From NCBI GenBank assembly GCA_900546635.1, contig URDS01000063.1:1-12315 (forward strand): 12,315 bases of DNA, in the 5' to 3' direction. A model generated the notes under the pieces. That model saw nothing but the letters and a program-made list of their open reading frames with translations, was not told the DNA's origin and ran no database searches. A program made the position numbers and the translations under genes. Source of the stretch: an uncultured Eubacteriales bacterium. GTDB taxonomy: Bacteria; Bacillota; Clostridia; Oscillospirales; CAG-272. Numbering within the stretch: the first letter of the stretch is position 1; each line of letters begins with the position of its first letter. Below are positions 1 to 7,000 of this stretch, piece after piece.

Positions 1-37
1 AAAAGCGGTTTTTTTGCAGTTTCCTTACAATCGTATG

Positions 38-67
38 ATGACTCGTTGCCCCGTGCGCGCGTATACT
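38..67 (+). promoter_or_regulatory. Possible promoter of the alanine racemase gene
   Basis: ATGACT (38-43, 4/6 match to TTGACA) and TATACT (62-67, 5/6 match to TATAAT) are separated by 18 bp. They lie about 37 bp upstream of the start codon at 105. A second candidate pair (TTGCAG 14-19 with TATGAT 34-39) has too short a spacer. The assignment rests only on consensus matching. Confidence 0.35.
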
Positions 68-104
68 AATCCCGCAAATCGGGAGAACGGGGCGAAGGGA
101 AGCA

Positions 105-1286
105 ATGACGAGATATGTAATCGATGCGCGGCAAATCCGCTGGAACGCCGCCATTTTGCGGCGCGAGCTGCACGGCGTGCCGGTTATCGGCGTGGTGAAA
201 TGCGACGCCTACGGCGCCGGGCTGCTTCCGGTCAGCCGGATTCTGCTGGACGAGGGTGCGGCCGCGCTGGCGGTTCTGCACTTCCACGAGGCGGAAACGC
301 TGCGCCGGTCGGGCGTCGGCGCGCCGATTCTGATGCTGACGCCCGCCGTCACGGCCGCCGAAGCCGATACCGTCCTGCGGCTGGACCTGACCGCCTCGGT
401 AGACGGCGCGCAGAGCTGCGCATTGCTCGAAAGCGCCGCCGAACGCGCCGGCAAGACCGTTCCCGTACATCTGATGCTGGACACCGGCTTCGGCCGTTTC
501 GGCTGGCTGCCCGACGAGACCGGCGCGCTGCTGCGTGACCTCAAACGCTGCCCGCGGCTGCGCGTCGAGGGCCTCTACTCCCATCTGCACGACGCGTACA
601 CCGCCCGCGCGAAAGACGTGGACAGGCAGCGGATGCTGTTCACCGGGACGGCCGACGCGCTCGAGCGCGCGGGGCTCCCCGTCGGCGTGCGCCACCTGGC
701 GGCGACAGCCGCAGCGCTGCGCTTCCCCGAAACGCGGATGGACGCCGTGCGCGTCGGCTCGGCCTTTTACGGCCTGCTGCCGTTCGCGGACAAGTGGGGC
801 TTCTGCCCCGTCGGCCATCTGGAGTGCGAGGTCTCGGCCGTCAAGCGCCTGCCCGCCGGCCACAACGTCGGCTACGGCGGGCTGTGCCGGACGAAGCGCG
901 AGACGACCATCGCCGTCGTCAACGCCGGCCACGTCGACGGCTGGGGTATGACGCCCGTCCGCGACTGCTTCCGCCTGCGCGACCGGCTCCGTTATCTGAA
1001 GGCGGACCTGCGCAGCCTCCGGCGCGACGGACGCACCTTCGTCGAAATCGGCGGACAGCGCTTCCCGCTGCTCGGCCGGTTTACGATGTCCAACGTCATC
1101 GTCGACGTCACCGGCGGCGACGTGCGCCCCGGAGACACCGTCCGCATCGAGCTTGCGCCGACCTGTGCGAACGGGTCGATTCCGCGCGTGCTGACCGGCG
1201 AGCCTGCCGCCGCGTCCGCATTCGCACCCCGGCAGCCCCGTGCCGCCCGATGCACGCGGGATGCCCGCACCGCGCCCGAAGCATAA
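105..1286 (+). CDS. alr: Alanine racemase family PLP enzyme (divergent subfamily)
   Basis: Predicted fold-type III PLP racemase that interconverts L- and D-alanine (or a related amino acid) in the cytoplasm, supplying D-amino acids for peptidoglycan. The N-terminal barrel has VVKCDAYG with Lys32 as the expected PLP Schiff-base lysine, VHLMLDTGFGRFG (121-133), a GLYSHLHDA stretch and RVGSAFYGLLP. The C-terminal domain has VGYGG with Tyr257 as the expected second catalytic base and a GHVDGWG stretch. Differences from textbook Alr: TMSN (327-330) stands where CMDQ is usual, and AAT (199-201) where ANS is usual. Both may mark a subfamily with different substrate preference. A 27-residue Ala/Arg/Pro-rich tail follows the expected end near residue 366. 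Length of 393 is otherwise normal. The start is chosen because an AAGGGA Shine-Dalgarno lies 5 bp upstream. G+C is far higher than in the genes to the right. Family confident; substrate inferred. Confidence 0.88.
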   Translation: MTRYVIDARQIRWNAAILRRELHGVPVIGVVKCDAYGAGLLPVSRILLDEGAAALAVLHFHEAETLRRSGVGAPILMLTPAVTAAEADTVLRLDLTASVDGAQSCALLESAAERAGKTVPVHLMLDTGFGRFGWLPDETGALLRDLKRCPRLRVEGLYSHLHDAYTARAKDVDRQRMLFTGTADALERAGLPVGVRHLAATAAALRFPETRMDAVRVGSAFYGLLPFADKWGFCPVGHLECEVSAVKRLPAGHNVGYGGLCRTKRETTIAVVNAGHVDGWGMTPVRDCFRLRDRLRYLKADLRSLRRDGRTFVEIGGQRFPLLGRFTMSNVIVDVTGGDVRPGDTVRIELAPTCANGSIPRVLTGEPAAASAFAPRQPRAARCTRDARTAPEA

Positions 1287-1319
1287 TTTCGCGGCGCCGC
1301 ACGGGGAAAGCAGGGAATT

Positions 1320-1350
1320 TGCGGCGCGCCGAACCGATCGGCGCGCCGCA
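1320..1350. repeat. GC-rich perfect inverted repeat downstream of alr
   Basis: Eleven-base arms (1320-1330 and 1340-1350) are perfectly complementary around a 9-base spacer. The stem would be extremely stable and sits 33 bp after the alr stop. No T-run follows, so it is not a canonical intrinsic terminator alone. It may act with the next hairpin as a 3' barrier or mRNA-stability structure. Confidence 0.55.
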
Positions 1351-1361
1351 TCCTTATGCGC

Positions 1362-1410
1362 AAAAGCAAAGCGCCGTCCAGGCACCCCGGAAGGGGGCGC
1401 TTCTGCTTTT
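1362..1410 (+). terminator. Probable terminator of alr
   Basis: The left arm (1362-1375, starting AAAAGC) pairs with the right arm (1396-1410, ending GCTTTT) along 14 bp with one bulged C. The loop is about 20 bases. An A-rich 5' side and U-rich 3' side around a GC core is the usual form of a bidirectional Rho-independent terminator. It could also catch minus-strand transcripts running out of the HAD gene. The T-run is short (4), so strength is uncertain. Confidence 0.58.
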
Positions 1411-1451
1411 CAAAAAAGTTCTGTTGTTGCTTCGCCCCAAACGGTATTCAG

Positions 1452-1634
1452 GGAACATTTTGAAAAAGGTTCCGGAAAATTTTCACAAAAAGCTGCCCAT
1501 AGCTTTTGGTGAAAATTTGCCTATACCTTCAAAAACCAAGGGGATTTTGAAGAGCAATAGCCCTGCCGACGTGATGCGGACCCCTTCAAAACCCTTTTTT
1601 GACAGACTGAAGCGATGCGGTCTCCCGCATCGCT
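1452..1634. repeat. Hairpin-rich AT-rich intergenic element
   Basis: The 425-bp gap between the converging alr and HAD genes has no convincing gene. It holds a chain of inverted repeats: GGAAC/GTTCC at 1452-1473; 18-base arms with 17 matches at 1477-1494 and 1501-1518 (6-base loop); CTTCAAAA/TTTTGAAG at 1527-1552; and a perfect 10-bp stem at 1611-1620/1625-1634. The last has loop TCTC on plus and GAGA, a GNRA tetraloop, on minus. A motif close to CCTTCAAAACC occurs twice (near 1526 and 1583). The form suggests a small dispersed repeat (REP- or MITE-like) or a structured 3' UTR of the minus-strand operon. No terminal direct repeat was recognised. Confidence 0.45.
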
Positions 1635-1711
1635 CCAATACAAAACGCTTATAAATTTTTTCGGTAAAATAAGGCCGCGCGTACCGCTTGCAGAGAATAC
1701 ACAAGATATTT

Positions 1712-2365
1712 TTACACCGAAAAGGCGGCGTCTCCAAGTGCGCTCATCAGCGCGGGCAACGCAGACAAGCCTTTCACCGCAAGTCCCGCACGTTCCGGCC
1801 TGCCGTACCCGTAAGCCGCATGAATAAACGGAATCCCGGCGCTCGACGCCGCCAAATAATCCCCGTTTGTGTCCCCCACATAAACTGCCTCCTTCAATCC
1901 GTGCCGCGCCACAATGCGGCGAATGTTTTCCGCCTTGGAACAGCCGGTCATACCGGGACAGAGGAAATCCGCAAAATAACGGTCGAAGCCGTAATACTCC
2001 AAGAAGATTTCAATATATCCGGCCTGGCAGTTGCTGACGATATAGAGCGCATATTCGTCCTGCAAACGGCGAAGCGTATCCTCGGCGCCCGGAAACAGCG
2101 GCGCGCCGTGTTCGCGGAGCGCTGCATGCTCATAGGCGATACAGCGTTCGATAATTTCATCAACGCGCGCGTCGGACAGATTGCGCGGAAGCATCATACG
2201 ACCGATGTCGTGCAGCAGATTTCCCATAAAGCGCATCATATCGTCATCGCAGATTTGCAGTTTAAAATCCGGCAGCGTTCGCAGCGCACGGTTCCAGGAT
2301 TCCGTCACAGCATGCGCGCTGTGCCAAAGCGTACCGTCAAGATCAAATAAAATCCCCTTTTTCAC
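1712..2365 (-). CDS. HAD-superfamily hydrolase, phosphoglycolate phosphatase-like
   Basis: Cytoplasmic haloacid-dehalogenase-type phosphatase of 217 residues. All four HAD motifs are present: DLDGT with Asp8 (nucleophile) and Asp10; VSN with Ser111; Lys144 in GCSKAENI; and VGDTNGD (163-169) with Asp165 and Asp169 for Mg2+. The helical cap between motifs I and II (about residues 15-90) is typical of subfamily I (Gph/PGP-like), which act on small phosphorylated metabolites. The exact substrate cannot be read from sequence. The start codon is GTG. It overlaps the tcdA stop in a GTGA 4-bp overlap, with a GGTGA ribosome-binding motif inside the end of tcdA, so translation is probably coupled. The two genes share the promoter upstream of tcdA. 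Confidence 0.9.
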   Translation of the reverse strand: MKKGILFDLDGTLWHSAHAVTESWNRALRTLPDFKLQICDDDMMRFMGNLLHDIGRMMLPRNLSDARVDEIIERCIAYEHAALREHGAPLFPGAEDTLRRLQDEYALYIVSNCQAGYIEIFLEYYGFDRYFADFLCPGMTGCSKAENIRRIVARHGLKEAVYVGDTNGDYLAASSAGIPFIHAAYGYGRPERAGLAVKGLSALPALMSALGDAAFSV

Positions 2366-3078
2366 AGCGTCACCCCCGCGATCTGACGAATCACTTCGCC
2401 TGCAATCACAAGGCCGCAGGCGCTCGGAACAAACGAGATGCTGCCGATCGTCTTTTTACCGGGTTCAACCGCTTCGGCCTCACGTACCAGAGGCCGCGGC
2501 GGCTCATCCGACCAGACGACCCTCAGCTTTGAAATTCCCGCCTCGCGGCAGAGCTTGCGCATAATTTTAGCCAGCGGGCAAACAGACGTCTCGTAAATAT
2601 CACCGACAGAAAATCGGGTCGGATCCAGTTTATTTCCCGCGCCCATCGAAGAAATCACCGGCACGCCGCAATCCTTCGCACGGCAAATAATTTCAAGCTT
2701 TGCCGCCGTATCGTCCACTGCGTCGATGATATACGTATAGTTTGAAAATTCAATTCCCTCGGTATTTTGCGCTGTAAAAAAGGCTTCAATAGCCAAAATA
2801 TCGCAGGACGGCCGAATGCGAAGCAGTTCCCTGCGTGCGACCGCCGCTTTGTTTTGCCCTATCGTATCCACCGCAGAAAAATTCTGCCGGTTCAGATTGC
2901 TCTCACAGTACGCATCGCCGTCCACCAAAGTCAGCGCGCCGATACCTGCACGCACAAGCGCTTCGGCGCAGCTTGCCCCTACGCCGCCAACGCCAAACAA
3001 CAGCACGTGCGCATTTTTCAAGTTTTCAACGCCCACCGCGCCGAGCAGCAGCCGCGTGCGCGTATCCATATCCGCCAT
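2362..3078 (-). CDS. tcdA: tRNA threonylcarbamoyladenosine dehydratase (ThiF/E1-like)
   Basis: ATP-dependent enzyme that cyclises t6A at position 37 of ANN-decoding tRNAs to ct6A (CsdL/TcdA family). The 238-residue protein has the E1-like Rossmann nucleotide site GVGGVG (29-34), the acidic LVDGD end of strand 2 (51-55), NLNRQ (61-65), DAVDD (119-123) and SSMGAGNKLDPT (143-154), all hallmarks of this branch. No ThiS or MoaD partner gene is nearby, which supports TcdA over ThiF or MoeB. I place the start at the ATG at 3078, giving MADMDTRTR, because AGGAGA lies 6 bp upstream. An in-frame upstream ATG at 3114 lacks such a site. It is the first gene of a two-gene operon with the HAD phosphatase. 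The substrate call rests on family resemblance. Confidence 0.9.
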   Translation of the reverse strand: MADMDTRTRLLLGAVGVENLKNAHVLLFGVGGVGASCAEALVRAGIGALTLVDGDAYCESNLNRQNFSAVDTIGQNKAAVARRELLRIRPSCDILAIEAFFTAQNTEGIEFSNYTYIIDAVDDTAAKLEIICRAKDCGVPVISSMGAGNKLDPTRFSVGDIYETSVCPLAKIMRKLCREAGISKLRVVWSDEPPRPLVREAEAVEPGKKTIGSISFVPSACGLVIAGEVIRQIAGVTL

Positions 3079-3137
3079 GTTGATCTCCTCTAAAATCCGT
3101 CTTTGAGAACGCATACCGCATCCTCGGCCTATGCCCT

Positions 3138-3166
3138 ATTTTAACACAACCTGTCTGCAAAGTAAA
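3138..3166 (-). promoter_or_regulatory. Probable promoter of the tcdA-HAD operon
   Basis: Read on the minus strand: TTTACT (3166-3161, 4/6 to TTGACA), a 17-bp spacer, then TAAAAT (3143-3138, 5/6 to TATAAT). It lies 60 bp upstream of the tcdA start. No regulatory structure is evident between it and the gene. Confidence 0.5.
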
Positions 3167-3301
3167 CAAACTTCTGCGTATCCTGAAAGATTTATATCAT
3201 CTGATTCTATTTGCTGCCGAAGTATTAAAACAGCGTGCCGAGTCAAACACCCGGATGCAGAGAATCCGGCGCCGCAGCATTTTTTCATTCTGAAAAAGCA
3301 C

Positions 3302-3330
3302 TTGACAAAGCGCAAAACATATGATAGCAT
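3302..3330 (+). promoter_or_regulatory. Promoter of the proS T-box leader
   Basis: Perfect -35 TTGACA (3302-3307), 17-bp spacer, and -10 TAGCAT (3325-3330, 4/6). It sits directly upstream of T-box stem I, so the transcript would begin near 3337. The rest of the gap between the tcdA promoter and this one (about 3170-3300) holds only a 6-bp inverted repeat (3251-3269) and no gene. Confidence 0.78.
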
Positions 3331-3336
3331 AAACAC

Positions 3337-3553
3337 AGCGTTGATGGGAACAGTAAGCACTTTGATTTCTGCAGAGAGGAGCCGGACGGTGCAAGGCTTC
3401 GATTGAAAAGCGCCGAACCCGCCCCGGAGCATCGCGGCGATAAGCCGCGCGGCAGCCGACCGTTACAGCGGCATTAGAGTGCGGAGCTTTGACTCCGAAT
3501 TCGGGTGGTAACACGGAAATTTTTCGTCCCGGCTTTTGCAGCCGGGACTTTTT
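3337..3553 (+). promoter_or_regulatory. T-box riboswitch, tRNA-Pro type, controlling proS
   Basis: The leader shows the ordered T-box landmarks: AGTA bulge (3352-3355), AGAGAG (3373-3378), an apical GGTGCAA-type loop (from 3388), a specifier-region GAACCC (3415-3420), a small hairpin GCGGC/GCCGC (3434-3448), and the T-box GGGTGGTAACACGG (3503-3516) just before the terminator. Proline codons CCC (3418-3420) or CCG (3419-3421) lie where the specifier is expected, matching the gene it controls. The antiterminator bulge reads TGGT, complementary to an ACCA tRNA end, so discriminator base A is predicted. By the known mechanism, uncharged tRNA-Pro stabilises the antiterminator and turns proS on when charged tRNA-Pro is low. 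I did not fold the whole leader; the specifier frame is inferred. Confidence 0.93.
3526..3553 (+). terminator. T-box regulatory terminator
   Basis: GTCCCGGC (3526-3533) pairs perfectly with GCCGGGAC (3541-3548) around a 7-base loop, followed by five T. It ends 5 bp before the GGAGG of proS. It is mutually exclusive with the antiterminator, which would pair the T-box with bases of its 5' arm. Confidence 0.92.
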
Positions 3554-3568
3554 ATTTTGGAGGTATAC

Positions 3569-5311
3569 ATGAAACTGAACCAACTTGTCGGCGACCGTTT
3601 TAAAGAGCGTCCCGCCGGCGCTGTCATTGACAGCCATGCGCTGATGCTTCGCGGCGGCTATATGAAATTTGTAGCGAGCGGAATTTTCTCGCAATTCCCG
3701 CCGCTTCTTCGGACGTGCAAAAAGATTGAAGCGATCATTCGCGAGGAAATGAACGCCATTGACGGCCAGGAAGTACTCTTCCCCGTGACCATGCCCGCCG
3801 CTCTCTGGGAGGAATCGGGCAGATACAATTCTATCGCTTCCGAACTGCTGCGCTTTAAGGACCGCAACGATGTTCCGATGGTACTCGGCATGACGCATGA
3901 GGAGGCCGCTGTGCATCTTGTACGCGAATACGGCGCAAGCTACTCCAAATATCCGTTTATGATCTACCAGATCCAAACCAAATTCCGCGACGAGGCGCGC
4001 CCGCGCGCGGGCATGATCCGCGTACGCGAATTTACCATGAAAGACGCGTATTCTTTCCACACCTCAATGGCGGATCTGGAAGCCTATTATGCCCGCTGCC
4101 ACCGAGCCTACGAACGTATTTTTGAACGTGCGGGCGTTCCCGAAGTTGTTTCGGTGCTCTCGGACTCCGGCATGATGGGCGGCAGCATTTCGCATGAATT
4201 TATGCTGCTGACGCCGATCGGTGAGGATACCATCGTCACCTGCCCCGCCTGCGGCTACAGCGCCAACATGGAAGCCGCTCCATGCATCACGGAACCCGCA
4301 AAAGATGAGCCTTTGGACGAGATGAAGCTCGTCCACACACCGGGTGCGCACACCATCGAAGCGCTCTGCGAATTTCTTTCGATCTCACCCCGCAAAACCG
4401 CAAAAGCGGTTGTATACCAGGAAAATCAGACCGATGACTACATCATCGTGTTTACGCGCGGAGACCTCGACATCAACGAAACCAAGCTCCGCAACTTTCT
4501 CGGAAAAGAAATTCATCCCGCCGTCATTACCGAAGAATCGGGCATCGTTGCCGGCTTTATCGGCGCGGTCAACTTCACCGGAAAGGCCAAAATCCTGTTT
4601 GACAGTTCCTTAAAGGGGATCAAAAATCTCGTCTGCGGCGGCAACCGCGTCGATTATCACTACACCGGCTTCAATGCGGAACGCGATCTCGGCGAAATCG
4701 AATATCACGATTTGTCCAAAGCCTATGTCGGCGGCATCTGCCCGCACTGCGGCAAGAATGCGCTTGACATAAGCAACGGAATTGAGGTCGGCAACATTTT
4801 CCAACTCGGCACGAAATACACGGCCAGCATGGGAATGACGTATCTGGACGAAAACGGCGAAAGCAAAAATCCCATTATGGGCTGCTACGGCATCGGCGTC
4901 GGACGCCTTGCCGCATCGGTATGCGAGGCGCATCATGACGACTACGGCCCGATCTGGCCGATTTCCATCGCCCCCTGGCAGGTACACCTCTGCTGTGTAC
5001 GCTCCGACGACGCGGACTGTCACGCATTTGCGGACAAGCTGTACAATGACCTGCAAAATGCCGGCGTCGAAGTCATTTACGATGACCGCGATGTTCGCGC
5101 AGGCGTCATGTTCTCGGACGCCGATCTGCTCGGAACACCGGTGCGTGTGATTGTCAGCCCCCGCAACATGAGCGAAGGCATTGTTGAAATTTCAACCCGA
5201 GATAAAACGATTCAACTGAAAACGCCGCTCGAAAACGCCGCCGCAAAAATACAGGAAACCATTCGTATGCTGTATGCCGCCGTTAACGAAAAGGTGCGCG
5301 AGCGGCAATAA
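3569..5311 (+). CDS. proS: Prolyl-tRNA synthetase, bacterial type with INS editing domain
   Basis: Class II aminoacyl-tRNA synthetase that charges tRNA-Pro with proline in the cytoplasm. At 580 residues it matches the long bacterial form (E. coli about 572). Class II motif 1 lies in the N-terminal region, motif 2 is FRDEARPR through MKDAYSFH (139-164), and motif 3 contains GCYGIGVGRL (438-447) with Arg446. Between motifs 2 and 3 is an INS/YbaK-like editing domain (about 240-375) with Lys279, the position known to matter for clearing Ala-tRNA-Pro in E. coli. C225-x2-C228 and C391-x2-C394 flank this insertion and could form a structural zinc site. The anticodon-binding domain follows from about 470. 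The start is the ATG at 3569, 5 bp after GGAGG (3559-3563). An in-frame ATG at 3536 lies inside the terminator hairpin and is rejected. Expression is set by the T-box leader. Confidence 0.97.
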   Translation: MKLNQLVGDRFKERPAGAVIDSHALMLRGGYMKFVASGIFSQFPPLLRTCKKIEAIIREEMNAIDGQEVLFPVTMPAALWEESGRYNSIASELLRFKDRNDVPMVLGMTHEEAAVHLVREYGASYSKYPFMIYQIQTKFRDEARPRAGMIRVREFTMKDAYSFHTSMADLEAYYARCHRAYERIFERAGVPEVVSVLSDSGMMGGSISHEFMLLTPIGEDTIVTCPACGYSANMEAAPCITEPAKDEPLDEMKLVHTPGAHTIEALCEFLSISPRKTAKAVVYQENQTDDYIIVFTRGDLDINETKLRNFLGKEIHPAVITEESGIVAGFIGAVNFTGKAKILFDSSLKGIKNLVCGGNRVDYHYTGFNAERDLGEIEYHDLSKAYVGGICPHCGKNALDISNGIEVGNIFQLGTKYTASMGMTYLDENGESKNPIMGCYGIGVGRLAASVCEAHHDDYGPIWPISIAPWQVHLCCVRSDDADCHAFADKLYNDLQNAGVEVIYDDRDVRAGVMFSDADLLGTPVRVIVSPRNMSEGIVEISTRDKTIQLKTPLENAAAKIQETIRMLYAAVNEKVRERQ

Positions 5312-5371
5312 CGAAAAGACGGCATATAACCGCCTCTGATTTCACTGATTTTTTATTGGCAAACACAACAA

Positions 5372-5415
5372 AAAACGTCTTTCGCATAAATTTTGTTTTA
5401 TGCGAAAGACGTTTT
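5372..5415. terminator. Bidirectional terminator between proS and ridA
   Basis: Perfect 19-bp inverted repeat (5372-5390 and 5397-5415) with a 6-base loop. The stem begins AAAACG and ends CGTTTT, so each strand ends in a U-tract. It lies between the proS stop (5311) and the ridA stop (5485) and serves both converging transcripts. Confidence 0.9.
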
Positions 5416-5484
5416 CTATTATAGACACGCTATAGACGCAGCAAAGCCCCCGTTAACCGACAACCTCAGTCATTCAGGGCCGCT

Positions 5485-5862
5485 TCACGCCAAATATGCG
5501 ACCGCTTCAATTTCACAAATCGCACCTTTGGGCAGCGAACGAACGGCGACACAGCTTCTTGCCGGAGGATGATTTGGAAAATACTTTGCATACACCACGT
5601 TAAACGCGGCAAAATCAGACATATTCACCAGATAACAGGTCGTTTTCACGACCTTTTCATAGCCCGCACCCGCCGCTTCCAGGACGGAACCGATATTGAG
5701 AAGCGCCTGCTCGGCTTCTACCTCAATGCCGCCTTTCACCAACTGACCGTCAACCGGACAGAACCCGCACTGCCCGGAAGTAAAAAGAAAATCCCCGCAT
5801 ACAACGCCCTGCGCATACGGTCCCACCGCTTCAGGCGCGTTGTTGGTTTGAATCTCGCGCAT
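5485..5862 (-). CDS. ridA: RidA/YjgF family enamine-imine deaminase
   Basis: Small cytoplasmic protein of 125 residues, normal for the family; members act as trimers that hydrolyse reactive 2-aminoacrylate and related enamines/imines released by PLP enzymes. Visible signatures are NAPEAVGPYAQ with Tyr16, FTSGQ with Ser29, and PPARSCVAVRSLPKGA with Arg102, the residue that binds the substrate carboxylate (Arg105 in E. coli RidA), followed by EIEAVA with Glu118. The start ATG at 5862 has a GGAGA motif 8 bp upstream. The gene begins inside the last 32 bp of the upstream transporter gene in another frame, so the two are probably co-transcribed and coupled. The catalytic residues suggest a true RidA rather than an inactive Rid homologue. 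Confidence 0.94.
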   Translation of the reverse strand: MREIQTNNAPEAVGPYAQGVVCGDFLFTSGQCGFCPVDGQLVKGGIEVEAEQALLNIGSVLEAAGAGYEKVVKTTCYLVNMSDFAAFNVVYAKYFPNHPPARSCVAVRSLPKGAICEIEAVAYLA

Positions 5863-6748
5863 TGGACTTGTCTCCTTTCCATATTTTAACCTGCGATAAA
5901 ATAATACCGCAGAAAATCAACGCGCAGCCCATATAACCGCGCCACCCCATATACTCATGGAGCAGCAGCCAGCCGCCGATTGCGGCAAACACCGATTCCG
6001 TACAGAGAATAATCGAAGCCAAAGCAGGCTCCGTACCGCGCTGCCCGATGACCTGGCAGGTGTACGCTACGCCGACCGACATGATGCCGCAATACAAAAC
6101 CGGGATCTTGGCTTCGATCACCGCTTCCATTGTGATTTCCTCGGTAAACAGCGCGCAGACTACGCAGAGCAGACCGCACACAAGAAACTGCACCATGGAA
6201 AATTTCAGCGGACTGACTTCTGCCGCGTAGCGATCAATCACCACAATATGCGCCGTCCAGAAAAACGAACCGATGACCAGCACCAAATCGCCGATACCGG
6301 CCGGTTCTATACCGTTTGCAAAGCTGACAAAATAAAGCCCGATCACAGCGACCACGGCACCGACCCACGCTTCCGGCCGAATCTTTTGATGCATAAACAA
6401 ACCGCACAGCGGAACAAATACCATGTATAAGCCGGTAATAAAGCCCGCTTTGCCCGCGCTGTCGGTTAAAAGAATGCCATACTGCTGAAGAGAGGAGGCG
6501 GCAAATAAAATCACGCCGCAGAGCGCGCCGAGCTTCAGCGTTTTTTTGAACTTTTCACCGCGCATTTTTTCCCGTTCAAAGATCAAAATCACCGGGATCA
6601 GCGACAAAACACCGAGAAAGAAACGAATGCCGTTAAACCAAAACGCGCCGAGAGAATCTCCGCCGATATTTTGGAAGGCAAAAGCAAATCCCCAGATCAA
6701 AGCGGTCAGAAACAGGATTCCGATATATTTAGGGCTGTTTTTTTTCAT
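5831..6748 (-). CDS. EamA/DMT-family membrane transporter
   Basis: Integral membrane protein of 305 residues, predicted to have ten transmembrane helices in two EamA repeats, the pattern of the drug/metabolite transporter superfamily. These typically export amino acids, nucleosides or other metabolites. The first helix begins almost at once (KYIGILFLTALIWG, residues 6-19) and an internal repeat begins near IGDLVLVIGSFFWTAHIVV. Late helices include LASIILCTESVFAAIGGWLLL, a common end-of-repeat signature. The start is the ATG at 6748, giving MKKNSPKYIG, with a weak GGTGA before it. An in-frame ATG at 6859 lies upstream of the promoter and is rejected. It is the first gene of an operon with ridA, which suggests, without proof, export of a metabolite linked to amino-acid or PLP chemistry. 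Substrate unknown. Confidence 0.92.
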   Translation of the reverse strand: MKKNSPKYIGILFLTALIWGFAFAFQNIGGDSLGAFWFNGIRFFLGVLSLIPVILIFEREKMRGEKFKKTLKLGALCGVILFAASSLQQYGILLTDSAGKAGFITGLYMVFVPLCGLFMHQKIRPEAWVGAVVAVIGLYFVSFANGIEPAGIGDLVLVIGSFFWTAHIVVIDRYAAEVSPLKFSMVQFLVCGLLCVVCALFTEEITMEAVIEAKIPVLYCGIMSVGVAYTCQVIGQRGTEPALASIILCTESVFAAIGGWLLLHEYMGWRGYMGCALIFCGIILSQVKIWKGDKSNARDSNQQRA

Positions 6749-6779
6749 ATTTTCACCATTTTTAAACGAAATATACCCT

Positions 6780-6808
6780 ATTTTATCCCATCCGTGCCGC
6801 TTTGTCAA
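6780..6808 (-). promoter_or_regulatory. Promoter of the eamA-ridA operon
   Basis: On the minus strand: perfect TTGACA (6808-6803), 17-bp spacer, TAAAAT (6785-6780, 5/6). It sits 32 bp upstream of the transporter start. An imperfect 8-bp inverted repeat (6828-6835/6843-6850, one G-T pair) lies directly upstream and might be an operator or the end of the araC transcript. Confidence 0.85.
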
Positions 6809-7000
6809 TCGACTGTTTATACTTTTGTAGGCCGCTACAGACGGCCTGCCGACATGCACGAAATTTTTGGGCAGTTTTATTATGGCGAAAAGGCAGTGCC
6901 TATTATCTCCCCATTCCCTTTTGTGTTCCTACCGCACTAACACGCCTTGGAGAACAAGGCTTTGAAACGACCGGAAATACATAAAAGAATTGGGACTTAT

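Noticed and set aside
66..1385. Long minus-strand open frame of 439 codons across the racemase gene
   Set aside because: It is antisense to a gene with clear racemase motifs; the high G+C removes stop codons from the opposite strand. Its translation is Arg/Ala/Gly-rich with no known domain.
1483..1737. Short minus-strand open frame of 84 codons overlapping the HAD 3' end
   Set aside because: It covers the hairpin-rich intergenic element, has no good ribosome site and overlaps HAD coding sequence; treated as non-coding repeat sequence.
3251..3269. Inverted repeat CCGGAT/ATCCGG with a T-run 11 bp later
   Set aside because: The stem is only 6 bp and the T-run is too distant for an intrinsic terminator; no gene ends upstream on that strand.
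3197..4060. Minus-strand open frame of 287 codons over the T-box and start of proS
   Set aside because: It runs antisense to a well-supported riboswitch and coding region and has no recognisable protein features.
3302..6808. The shared 11-base string TTGACAAAGCG at the -35 of the proS and eamA promoters as a common regulatory site
   Set aside because: Six of the bases are the -35 consensus itself, leaving only five shared bases; two instances are not enough to claim a regulon.
6944..6960. GCCTTG/CAAGGC stem as a terminator after araC
   Set aside because: A 6-bp stem with no T-run on the minus strand; could occur by chance.
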